A stretch of DNA of 64,000 nt from JABDEZ01 sp965276955 (GTDB lineage Bacteria > Bacteroidota > Bacteroidia > Chitinophagales > Chitinophagaceae): the NCBI GenBank assembly GCA_965276955.1, contig CBDIBP010000031.1:124001-188000 (forward strand), read 5' to 3'. Below are positions 35,801 to 44,100 of this stretch, piece by piece. The position numbers were made by a program, and so were the translations under genes. The number at the start of each line of letters is the position of its first letter. The first letter of the stretch is position 1. Below the pieces are notes generated by a model that saw only the letters and a list, made by a program, of their open reading frames with translations, had not been told where the DNA came from and searched no databases.

Positions 35801-37067
35801 AGCAAACGGATTCACACCTACTGCTACCAACAATCCTTCTGCTTTCTGGTACAATACAGTTACAGGTAGTGGCTCTACAACAAACGATACCACTGGTTGG
35901 ATACCATATACAAGCACCAACGGACAAGGTGCAAATGCTTGGAACCAATATCAAGGTATGCGTATGCTGGTAAGGGGTGGCAAAGGTGATGGCACTTGTG
36001 CATGCAACACCAACAACAATCCTGTAGTAGTAAAACTGCATGGCGCCATAAATGAGTGCGACCAGGTGGTAACACTTACCGCGAACAACAATGCAGGTTT
36101 CAACTTCATCTCAAATCCTTATCCTTCTGATATAGATATGAGCCAAACCACACGGGGTAACGCTATAGGTGCAAACTTCGCAGTATGGGACCCTAACCAG
36201 GGCCTGGTAGGCGCGTATGTTGACCAGCCGTTCAACACACCTTACATACTGCCTTCAATGAGCTCGTTCTTCACTACGTGCAACAACAATTCAGGTAAGA
36301 CCATCACCTTCCACGAAAGTCAGAAAACAGCAGCAGCTCCAACAGGCAACCTGTTCAAAACAACTGGCGTTAGCGATATGGTGCAACTGCGCATACTCAG
36401 CAATAATGATTCATTGTCATGGGATAGGTTGTTATTGTTCTTCAACGACCAGGCTATGGCAGGTACCGACCAGATAGATGGCACCAAACTGTACAATCCT
36501 GACCTTAGCTTCTATACATTCTCTACAGACAACGACCAGCTCGCTATCGACCAGCGTCCTTATGTGAATGGCCAGGTCATCAAACTGGGCCTTGTTACAG
36601 ATGTGAACCAGTCTTACACTATACGTGTAGATGACTACAACGTACCTTCCGGCGGCGCTTTATACCTGCATGATAAATACCTGAATCAAACACAATTATT
36701 ATCACAGGGCATGCACTACAATTTCTCTGTAACAACCGATGCAGCATCACAAGGTGATAACAGGTTCGAATTGAATGAAGTTGGAAGTACAGGCGTTGCT
36801 AATGTTACAAACGCTTCTGAGCTGAAAGTTGAGATGTTCCCTAACCCGGTTACTGATAATGCTACAGTAAGTTTCGATGCACCACACAGCGGCAACACAA
36901 TACTTACTATTACCAACGTGGTAGGCCAGCAGGTATACAACAATAACTTAGGCATGCAGCAGTCAGGAAAAATAAACCTGCCTATGGGTACACTGCCAGG
37001 CGGCATGTACCTGGTAACACTCAAGTGCGGCGACCTGTCAATAACTAAACGTATGTCAAAACAATAG
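32823..37067 (+). CDS. Giant T9SS cargo with choice-of-anchor A domain, PKD and Ig-like repeats
   Basis: The 1414-aa product starts with a signal peptide (VLTIVMVALSYMHANAQ). A choice-of-anchor A (collagen-binding-like) domain spans residues ~25-350 (FNVFVKNNATFTTSDCDGA, SVEGTVFAPNADITKSSNNS). A PKD domain follows (FTNTSTGSSLSYVWNFGDGT), then three near-identical 88-residue Ig-like repeats (~431-694) and another Ig-like domain. The last ~630 residues (WTCSGNSDWNNAANWDGGFV onward) end in a T9SS type A sorting domain (VEMFPNPVTDNATVSFDA). That C-terminal half is shared with the cargo at 41189-45043. It is Thr/Ser/Asn-rich and probably a surface adhesin. The start at 32823 is preferred over an upstream in-frame codon because the signal peptide follows directly. 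Confidence 0.85.
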   Translation: MKNNITAKVLTIVMVALSYMHANAQSPTAPAQSFNVFVKNNATFTTSDCDGAVAIGGNLTLAGSYTFDGHNVFGYQVSGVNIGLLVGGRVIYSSGNAYQINNGGYVKIGDSTGSYVWYNYQGNNIHITPNSSSYTNSPDIELNTNAANLGGVSATNNPVFQSGLINFTTAFTTMQATASSLSACSDNMVLYNSPNGGSTAISHSGISSNTQIYTTMNSSGNTVLNIAGSDLNNIQSITFQNPNGSTQTPDASHILIVNVNAAGSFTWNTPNGLGNAYAPYIIWNFYNTTSLSIGGNNSVEGTVFAPNADITKSSNNSNIEGQVIGLSYSQTASGEIHSYNFTAFVTGCGAPTVASFNTNTSTQCLSGNSFAFTNTSTGSSLSYVWNFGDGTATSTTTSPTHTYTSAGTYNVKLVTTGSTGRDSVTHTVTVNPTVIPTVSIAATATTICAGTSVTFTATATNANGYQWFKNGSPISGATGTIYATTTLANNDAIICAIITTATCASQTTATSNTITETVNPTVVPTVSIAATATTICAGASVTFTATATNATSYQWYKNGSAVSGATNNTYTDASLANNNTIYCIVTSTATCASPTTATSNTITETVNPAVAPSVSIAATATTICTGTSVTFTATASNTTSYQWYKNGSAISGATSATYTDASLTNGNTIYCVATSTATCASPTTATSNTITMSVNGTAAQPSAFTTSSPTVYNGQTNVVYTVPAVSGTTYTWSYSGTGATIVNNGNSATVTFSQTATSGTLSVTATTAACSTPSTPQSTPVTVKPYLTWTCSGNSDWNNAANWDGGFVPYSSISVLIPATASCQPSICSGSASVYNITVNSGATVNICCNYNVTVNNSITNNGSILGCGTVIVTGSTCQAIRGNGRVDHFELNNSCGGYINTGDTLHIGITYIPTQGVLTINGELELLSDSTTTATILTHPGVCANYIVGDVICDKYIHGGRRAFRFFGHPFTTSIPLSQIEPYIDITGQGGAANGFTPTATNNPSAFWYNTVTGSGSTTNDTTGWIPYTSTNGQGANAWNQYQGMRMLVRGGKGDGTCACNTNNNPVVVKLHGAINECDQVVTLTANNNAGFNFISNPYPSDIDMSQTTRGNAIGANFAVWDPNQGLVGAYVDQPFNTPYILPSMSSFFTTCNNNSGKTITFHESQKTAAAPTGNLFKTTGVSDMVQLRILSNNDSLSWDRLLLFFNDQAMAGTDQIDGTKLYNPDLSFYTFSTDNDQLAIDQRPYVNGQVIKLGLVTDVNQSYTIRVDDYNVPSGGALYLHDKYLNQTQLLSQGMHYNFSVTTDAASQGDNRFELNEVGSTGVANVTNASELKVEMFPNPVTDNATVSFDAPHSGNTILTITNVVGQQVYNNNLGMQQSGKINLPMGTLPGGMYLVTLKCGDLSITKRMSKQ
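34113..34904 (+). repeat. Three tandem 264-bp repeats inside the T9SS cargo gene
   Basis: Units start at AACCCT at 34113, 34377 and 34641, a constant 264-bp (88-codon) period. Each contains the near-identical segment around GCTACAACAATATGC and encodes one Ig-like domain (ATATTICAG..VTFTATA..YQW). High nucleotide identity implies recent expansion or gene conversion, and the repeat number may vary between strains. Confidence 0.9.
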
Positions 37068-37619
37068 ACAACAAGTACAGGCAAGAGCGCGTACTAATTA
37101 AGAGAAAAATTGTTCGCTCGAAACCATTGTTGCTAACTGTAATATTCATTCAACTATCCCTGCCGCTAATAGCTGGCAGGGATAGTTTTTTTGGAGCAGT
37201 ATTAATGATTGTGACACTGCACGTATACCATTAGGTGATAGGCTAAGCATTATCCCTTGGTCGATATTATCCTTTAAGCAAGGCATTATCAATTTTATAT
37301 CTACATCGGGCGCCTTAAAAAACACATTCTTCCTGTAAAACTATCGATACACGGAATATACCAAAAGGTATTTATTGCAAGCTATCAGCTGCACCATACA
37401 GCATTCCTTAATGACTGGTTAATGACCTCCAAACAAGCAGTTAACAGGTTTCAAAGTGGTCGTTAATAAAGTTACATACTACTCGTTATCATCCTTTAAA
37501 CGTGTGGTTAAACAAGCTTTATTATTTCTATACAAGTGCACAGCATTCTACTTTTGATCCATGATAACGAACAATAGTTATCAGCAAAACAAAACAAATA
37601 ACATTTAAAACATACAAAG
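37068..37619 (+). promoter_or_regulatory. Regulatory intergenic region upstream of the PID-CTERM-like gene, with 22-bp spaced GTTAA repeats
   Basis: This 552-bp gap has no credible gene. After the terminator near its left end, GTTAA boxes occur at 37418, 37440 and 37462, exactly 22 bp apart, with a further TTAA at 37408 on the same 11-bp phase. A looser GTTAT at 37485 is one base out of step. The array lies ~155 bp before the start codon of the 79-aa gene. The same geometry occurs at 32.68 and 40.22 kb, suggesting one shared regulator. Confidence 0.6.
37152..37192 (+). terminator. Rho-independent terminator of the first T9SS cargo gene
   Basis: A perfect 13-bp stem (AACTATCCCTGCC and its complement) with a 10-nt loop ends in a run of seven T. 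It lies 85 bp after the cargo stop. Confidence 0.9.
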
Positions 37620-37859
37620 ATGAAAGCATACAAATTCTTAGCATTTTTAGCAGTAGCAGTTCTTTCTACTATGCCAATGGTTGTTATGGCAGCAGGCCCT
37701 GGTTTCGGTGGCGGTGTAGACGATGGCGGTGGCGCTTGTGTACCTATCGATGGTGGCCTTAGCATGTTGGTTGTTGCCGGTGTAGGTTATGGTGCAAAGT
37801 TGGTTGCAGCAAACAAAAAGAAGAAGCAGGAAGCTGCTGATGCTGACCAGGCTAAATAA
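37620..37859 (+). CDS. Small exported protein with PID-CTERM-like C-terminal sorting signal
   Basis: The 79-aa product has a signal peptide (KFLAFLAVAVLSTMPMVVMA) and a Gly-rich spacer (GPGFGGGVDDGGGACV). Its C-terminus is tripartite: the motif PIDGGLS, a hydrophobic helix (MLVVAGVGYGAKLVAA) and a basic tail (NKKKKQE). This matches the PID-CTERM pattern of putative protein-sorting signals in Bacteroidota, analogous to PEP-CTERM/exosortase substrates. Almost nothing remains as mature protein, so it may be a small membrane-anchored or processed surface peptide. No exosortase-like protease is in the window. It has its own long upstream regulatory region and a terminator. Confidence 0.75.
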   Translation: MKAYKFLAFLAVAVLSTMPMVVMAAGPGFGGGVDDGGGACVPIDGGLSMLVVAGVGYGAKLVAANKKKKQEAADADQAK

Positions 37860-37960
37860 TTTCGTTGCAGCATACTGCAATGAGGCGATACATACAAGAT
37901 GGTTGTAGCATATTCACGTCTTTCATGTGCATACATTTTATTCTGAAATAAGATACTTTG

Positions 37961-38010
37961 CCACGACACCGTTATACCTTTTATAGGCATACTGGCGTCG
38001 TGGTTTTTTT
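37961..38010 (+). terminator. Probable terminator after the PID-CTERM-like gene
   Basis: CCACGAC and GTCGTGG arms enclose an imperfectly paired 27-nt interior and are followed by eight T. It lies ~100 bp past the stop of the 79-aa gene. Confidence 0.7.
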
Positions 38011-38065
38011 TGTGTTACACGATGCCTGCTATTCACTACTGCTGTTATACACCATTCAACCTAAA

Positions 38066-38094
38066 TAAAAAAGATCCCATTTACAGGATCCTTT
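38066..38094 (-). terminator. Probable terminator of the - strand T9SS Ig-repeat gene
   Basis: On the - strand a short GGATC/GATCC hairpin with a TGTAAAT-type loop precedes a run of T. It lies ~27 bp after the stop of the 38121-40088 gene. The stem is short, so confidence is moderate. Confidence 0.5.
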
Positions 38095-38120
38095 CACAAT
38101 TCATATTCTTTATAGAACAA

Positions 38121-40088
38121 CTACCTGTTCATACTGAACTTCAATATTTCAGAAGCATTAACTGTAGTAAATTTCAGTAAATAAAGCCCATTCACGGCAC
38201 TTGCAGGTAAGCTCACTCCATGGTCAAAGTTGCCATTTTGCACAGTAACAGTATCACTGTAAACTATTTGTCCTAACAAATTCAGTACAACAATATCCGC
38301 CTCTTTAGTAACATCAGTTATTGTGCCTTTTACATTAAAATTGCCAGTATTAGGATTCGGATAAAGTCCAAGAGATAATGTGCCTTTCCCTACCACAGCT
38401 ACACCGCTGTTCACGTTCATTGTTATAGCGTTGCTGGTCACTATAGGGCTTGCTACACATGGTTCGGTAGTGGTCACTTTGCAGGTCACAATATCGTTAT
38501 TGGCAAGGGTGTTAGTAGAGTATGTAGGTGATATGGAACCCGTTTTTGCCACTCCGTTCACATACCACTGGTAGCCAAATGATGACCCTGTATTTGCAGC
38601 AGTTGCAGTAAATACCACTACCTGCCCTGCGGTTATGCTATTACCTGGGTTAGCAGTTATGCTGAGTGTCATAGTTACATGCGGGCTCACGGTCATTACT
38701 ACCTTATTACTTGTAGCAGTGTTAGTAGTTGCGCAAACCTGGTTGCTCGTCAGCACACAGCTTACGGTGTCATTATTGCTGAGGCCTATCAGTTGTATAC
38801 TATTAGCGGCTCCAGGTCCGGAAACTACAGCGCCATTCTTTATCCAGGTATACATTGGTGCAGTCCCGCCAAATGTGGTTGTAGCAGTAAAAACAACTGT
38901 GTCATTCATGCAAACAGAAGTTCCGTTATTGGGCGCTATAGATATGGTGGGTGCTCCTATGGCATTTACGGTCATGGTCACTTCGTTGCTCGATACCAGT
39001 GTTGCCGTAGCACAGGTAGCATTGCTGGTCATAGTGCAGCGTATGCTATCATTATTAGCCAGCGTAGATGATTGGTATGTGGTGTTGGTAGCGCCTGCTA
39101 TTTGCAAGCCATCCTTGTACCACTGGTATTGAATATTAGCACCACCGTTGGTACCGCTTGCTGTAAATGTCACTGGTGTGCCGCTGCATATAGTAGTGCC
39201 TGGGCTGGCCGCTATGCTTATTGTTGGTATTACAGATGTAGAAACTGCCATAATTATACCATTACTTACAGCTGTTTCCACAGTAGCGCAAGGCACGCTG
39301 GTCACCATTTTACAAACTACTGTATCATGGTTGTTCAGGCTGGTCGAGGTAAAAGTATCTACGGTTGTGGTAGCTGTTAGCACACTGTTCACATACCATT
39401 GATAGGAAGGGGTGCTGCCCCCATTCACACCTGTGGCCACAAATGTTGCGGGTGTACCGCTGCATGTGCTGGTGCCTGTTATGCTGGTAATGGATATCGA
39501 TGGTGTCACTGGCGTTACTACAGTATACGTTATGTTATTGCTGCTCGCTGTTGTTGGCGATGCACAGGCCGCATTGCTGGTAAGGGTGCAGCTGATCACG
39601 TCACCATTGGCAATTGCAGCTGTTGAAAAGGTGGGGCTATTAGTACCTACAGGATTGTTATTACGTTTCCATTGATAAGCGGGTGCGGTACCGGGGGTAG
39701 TAACTGTAGCGTTAAAATTTATATTGGTACCCGCACAAATGTTAGTACTGCCTGGTATTGCCGATATCACTATACTTGGTGTGGTCAGTGCGGTTATTAC
39801 TACTCCCGTTGTTGTTGCAGACCCTGTAGCGGTGGTCACTGTAGCGGTGTAAGTACCGGCTGCATTGGCTACATATGTAAGGCTGGTGGAGGTAGTTACT
39901 GCCGATCCATTTAGTAAGAACACTACCTGCGTAGGCGTAGCGCTGCTGGTAACAGTTAGCGTACTGCCGGTACATGGCCCACCAGATAAACTAACGGTAG
40001 GGTTCTGTGCCAATACCTTAAAAGGCACCAGCAGCACAAATAAAAACAATAACAGGGATGATCTCGTCTTGGTAATTGTTGCGTACAT
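38121..40088 (-). CDS. T9SS cargo protein built of Ig-like repeats
   Basis: The 655-aa product has a signal peptide (SLLLFLFVLLVPFKVLAQ). About six consecutive Ig-like repeats of 85-90 residues follow, each with a pattern like CSGTPATFVATGVNGG and YQWYVN. It ends with a T9SS type A sorting domain (LSLGLYPNPNTGNFNVKGT ... NGLYLLKFTTVN). It should be surface-exposed or released by the T9SS, with an adhesive or structural role. It is transcribed away from the 40462 gene; the 373-bp shared upstream region carries a GTTAA array. Confidence 0.85.
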   Translation of the reverse strand: MYATITKTRSSLLLFLFVLLVPFKVLAQNPTVSLSGGPCTGSTLTVTSSATPTQVVFLLNGSAVTTSTSLTYVANAAGTYTATVTTATGSATTTGVVITALTTPSIVISAIPGSTNICAGTNINFNATVTTPGTAPAYQWKRNNNPVGTNSPTFSTAAIANGDVISCTLTSNAACASPTTASSNNITYTVVTPVTPSISITSITGTSTCSGTPATFVATGVNGGSTPSYQWYVNSVLTATTTVDTFTSTSLNNHDTVVCKMVTSVPCATVETAVSNGIIMAVSTSVIPTISIAASPGTTICSGTPVTFTASGTNGGANIQYQWYKDGLQIAGATNTTYQSSTLANNDSIRCTMTSNATCATATLVSSNEVTMTVNAIGAPTISIAPNNGTSVCMNDTVVFTATTTFGGTAPMYTWIKNGAVVSGPGAANSIQLIGLSNNDTVSCVLTSNQVCATTNTATSNKVVMTVSPHVTMTLSITANPGNSITAGQVVVFTATAANTGSSFGYQWYVNGVAKTGSISPTYSTNTLANNDIVTCKVTTTEPCVASPIVTSNAITMNVNSGVAVVGKGTLSLGLYPNPNTGNFNVKGTITDVTKEADIVVLNLLGQIVYSDTVTVQNGNFDHGVSLPASAVNGLYLLKFTTVNASEILKFSMNR

Positions 40089-40461
40089 AATTATTTATTG
40101 ACTTTCTTAATGGTTAATATTTCAACCTCTAAAGAAAGCTCAAATCGCCATATTATTCAAATATCAATAAATACATAACGTGCTCTTAATAGCATATTTG
40201 CATTTCATGATCACTTGTTAATAAAGCACTAATCAATGGTTAACAGCAACTTAATAAGTGGTTAAGCAGTCTCTAAGATAGTGTTAAGGCATACACTATC
40301 TTTACGAATTGTGGAGAGTAAATATACTTTTATGCTCGTTATCAATACTCAATATGTTATATCCAGGCATCTCTATTGATGTATATAACGTACAATAAAG
40401 AATAAAACGATACTGTTACAACGACCAAAACCATAAATTTTAAACAACCAAACCAACAATT
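40089..40461. promoter_or_regulatory. Divergent intergenic region with a four-box GTTAA / seven-box YTAA array
   Basis: These 373 bp separate the - strand Ig-repeat cargo and the + strand secreted-protein operon. GTTAA occurs at 40217, 40239, 40261 and 40283, exactly 22 bp apart. CTAA or TTAA boxes at 40229, 40251 and 40273 fall halfway, giving YTAA every 11 bp over seven positions. Fourteen bases past the start of the last box is TATCTTTA (40297-40304), a near match to the TAnnTTTG -7 box for + strand transcription. The -33 region falls inside the array, which suggests an activator-dependent promoter. No ORF is seen here. Confidence 0.7.
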
Positions 40462-41136
40462 ATGCAAAACCTAAGAAATTGTCCAAAACACATAATAATA
40501 CTTGTAGTATTATTTCTACGGGCAATAAGCGTTCAGGCCCAGCACTCCAATGCCATTCTTACGAATGCCGGTCATAGTTCAGTTGCCACACATGCCGTTG
40601 CTTCAGCATTTAGTGTATCGCAAAGAAGCGGTAACATACTCGTTTCTAACTGTGCTACCAGCAAAGTAGTTGCTCCGGTGCTTAACAATTCTCAGGCTCT
40701 GGTTGGGGCTGGCCATGTATTTTATATCAACAATGCTGTAAGCGATAAAATGGTTATCAAGGCTTACAATGTAGCCAACAACACAACTACTGATATCGTG
40801 AAAGCCGATGCACTGAATAGCGGCAAGGCTACTGATAAGAAGATCACAAACATGGTCTTCGATAACGTTGCGAACAGGTTATATTTTTCAACTGTTTCTG
40901 TGAATGCTCAGGGATACTCCAACTACCTCACATGGTATTTCAACCCTGCAACTAATGAAATAAAATTGTTTGCTGATGGTAAAGTCAGTTCTGTTGACAA
41001 TAATGGAAATGTATTGTCTGATATGTATGGTGTGGACACTACTGGTACTTACACACAGAGCCACGTGAACGCTATGAATGGCAGGCCCGCTACATTGGGT
41101 ACTCGCCGGTATACTATCATTCACCAAATTCATTAA
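40462..41136 (+). CDS. Secreted protein of unknown function, first gene of cargo operon
   Basis: The 224-aa product begins with a likely signal peptide (HIIILVVLFLRAISVQAQ). The rest is polar and beta-strand-rich with segments such as SGNILVSNCATSK and DNVANRLYFSTVSVNAQGYS that resemble propeller-like blades. No T9SS sorting domain is present and no family is recognised. It is 52 bp upstream of the second giant cargo gene, with no terminator or GTTAA array between them. Both are therefore probably driven by the promoter near 40.3 kb, and it may be an accessory factor or partner of that cargo. Confidence 0.65.
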   Translation: MQNLRNCPKHIIILVVLFLRAISVQAQHSNAILTNAGHSSVATHAVASAFSVSQRSGNILVSNCATSKVVAPVLNNSQALVGAGHVFYINNAVSDKMVIKAYNVANNTTTDIVKADALNSGKATDKKITNMVFDNVANRLYFSTVSVNAQGYSNYLTWYFNPATNEIKLFADGKVSSVDNNGNVLSDMYGVDTTGTYTQSHVNAMNGRPATLGTRRYTIIHQIH

Positions 41137-41188
41137 GTACTCACTAAACCCTTCACAAACCATACAAAACATTCAACAGGTAAAATTT

Positions 41189-44100
41189 ATGAAAAAGCTT
41201 CTACTTTTTTTATCAATGTGTTTGACGGCCACTACTTATGGGCAGTCGGTCACCTGCGATCCCAATATGGATTTTGAAAATGGCAATACCGCTAACTGGT
41301 CTTTTTATCATGGCCTGTACATGGGTGGCGCTTCTTCACTTCCCGGCAGTATCAATAGCCCTGAAACTGTGGCCAATTCAGGTGGCTTCCTTACGTTAGA
41401 TCATGGCGCAGCCACCGATCAATATGGTGGTTTCCCTATCGTAGCGCCAGACGGCGGCAGCTATTCTCTAAAACTGGGGAATAATACAACTAACTACAAC
41501 TCTGATAAAGCAGAATTCTGGGTGCACGTACCAGCTGGTGTCACCGATTATTCCCTTATCTATCGCTACGCGATCGTGATGGAAGATCCGGGCCATACAC
41601 CTGATCAGCAGCCCCGTTTCAACGTGAACACTTACGATTCCGCTACAGGCACACAGATACCTTGCGGCAACTTCTCTTACGTAGCCGGCTCACTTCCAGG
41701 TTTTGCACTGGCACCCACCGGTAGCGATGTTTATTACAAACCTTGGGCTACCGCAGCCATCAATCTTTCTGGCTATTCTGGCAAAACCGTACACGTACTG
41801 TTCACCCGTACCGATTGCGCACTGGGTGGCCACTTCGGCTACGGTTATATAGATATGACATGTGGTCTGTTCGCTATCAGCATCTCAAAATGTTCTTACA
41901 GCGCCAACACTACCTTAGTAGCTCCTCCGGGGTTCCAGACATATACATGGTACAACAATAACTATACAGCTGTTGTTGCTACAGGCGATACCGCTACCTT
42001 CGCTACCCCTCCTGCTACATCTACTTACCACGTCATCTGTACCCCTTTCAATGGCTACGGTTGCCCTGATACATTGTCTACACAGATCACTGTATCCCAG
42101 CTTTCTACCGTTCATGCTGCCAACGATACTCTTTGCCAAACTGCATCTGTACAATTGAATGCTAACGCTTCAGGCGCTGCTGCACCATTGTCTTACAGCT
42201 GGGCACCTGCTACTGGGCTAAGCTGCACTACCTGCGCTGCACCTACAGCCACACCTGGTTCTACTACAGAATATCAGGTAACTGTTACAGATGCTAACGG
42301 TTGTGGCATATCGGATAGTGTACTGGTTTTCGTTAAAACACCGGCTGCTGCATCTACACCTCCTGCTTCTGTTACAGTATGTCCTAATACCAGCGTATCA
42401 TTCTCTTCTACTGCTACAGGTTATCCTGCCCCTACTGCTCAATGGCAGTTGAGTACAGATAATGGAACTACATGGAATAACATAGCAGGTCAAACAACTT
42501 CTCCATACGCATTCACTGCACAGTCATCGCAAAATGGTTATCAATATCGTGTAGTGTATACCAACCAGTGTGGTAGCGCTACTACGGCAGCTGCTATACT
42601 AACATTGAATGCGCCTCCTGTAGTTACTATCAACCCTATAAATGCTGCATCTTGCAGTGGCAGCTCAGTTACATTTACTGCAGCTGCTACAGGCACTCCT
42701 GCACCTACAGTACAATGGCAGGTAAGTACCAACAATGGTACTTCATGGTCAAACATATCGGGTGCTACTTCTACATCTTATGGCTTCAACGGCGATGTTA
42801 CTAAAAATGGTTACCAATACCGTGCTGTGTTTACTAACACTTGCAGCACTGCAACTACAACTGCCGCTACTTACAACTATTCAAATCTTCCGGCACAGCC
42901 TGCTGCTTTCACTGTAGCTCCACTGGTTGTTCTGCAAGGGCAGACCAACGTAGTGTACACAGTACCAGCCGTTGCTAACGTTACTTACAACTGGAGCTAT
43001 TCTGGCACAGGTGCTACATTCATCGGTACCGGCAACAGCGTATCTGTCAACTTCTCTATTACCGCTACTCCTGGCAACATCAGTGTCACTGCAACTTCAG
43101 TATTTGGTTGCGGTACTTCTGCCGCAAGGTCTGTATCTCTCACTGTTAATCCTGAAGCTATATGGCAGTGCAACATAGATACCAACTGGAACAACCCTGC
43201 TAACTGGAGTTGTGGTTTCGTACCATATGCTACTATATCAGTACACATACCTGCTACTTCACCTTGTCAGCCATCTGTTACCGGCCCTCAGGATGCAAGA
43301 ACAGTTAAGATAGATTCTGGTGCAAAAGTTACAGTTGATTGTCCTGGCAGCCTGAATGTATACGGCGACCTGTACATGAATGGTGCAGCAAAAGGTTGCG
43401 GCCCACTTAATATCAAAGGCACAACTTGTGCCACAATATATGGCAAAGGCTACGTAGATAATTTTGTAATGAACAATAGCTGTGGTGGTATCATCAACAC
43501 CGGCGATACACTGCACATCCGCAACACCTACACACCTGCATTAGGTACTATGACCATCAATGGCAACATGGAACTTTTGTCCGATTCGCTGGGTACTGCT
43601 ACTATACTGTCAAACAGCAACTCTTGCAACTATATTGTAGGTAACGTTACCTGCGATAAATATGTACATGGCACAAGAAGGGCGTTCCGTTTCTTAGCTC
43701 ATCCGTTCAGCACTTCTATAGGCCTTAACCAATTGATACCTTATGTTGATATCACAGGTTATCTGGGTGCTGCAAATGGTTTCACCCCTACCGTTACTAA
43801 CAATCCTTCTGCTTTCTGGTACAATACTATTACAGGTAACGGCTCAGGAGTGAACGATAACACAGGATGGATACCAGATTCAAGCACTAACGGCCAGGGC
43901 AACAATGCCTGGAAACCAATAACAGGGCTCCGTCTGTTCATGAGGGGCAGCAAAGGCCAGGGCTTAGGTTGCGCTGTATGTGTACCAGATCCGGTTACGC
44001 TTAAGATGACCGGTCCGGTTAACGAGTGCGATCAGGTGTATACTTGCCAGTCAAACAGCAACTATGGTTACAACTTCGTAGGCAATCCTTACGCAAGCGA

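Noticed and set aside
35613..36041. Long - strand frames within the giant cargo genes, Cys-rich
   Set aside because: They are antisense shadows of Thr/Gly/Asn-rich coding sequence; stop codons are rare there for compositional reasons.
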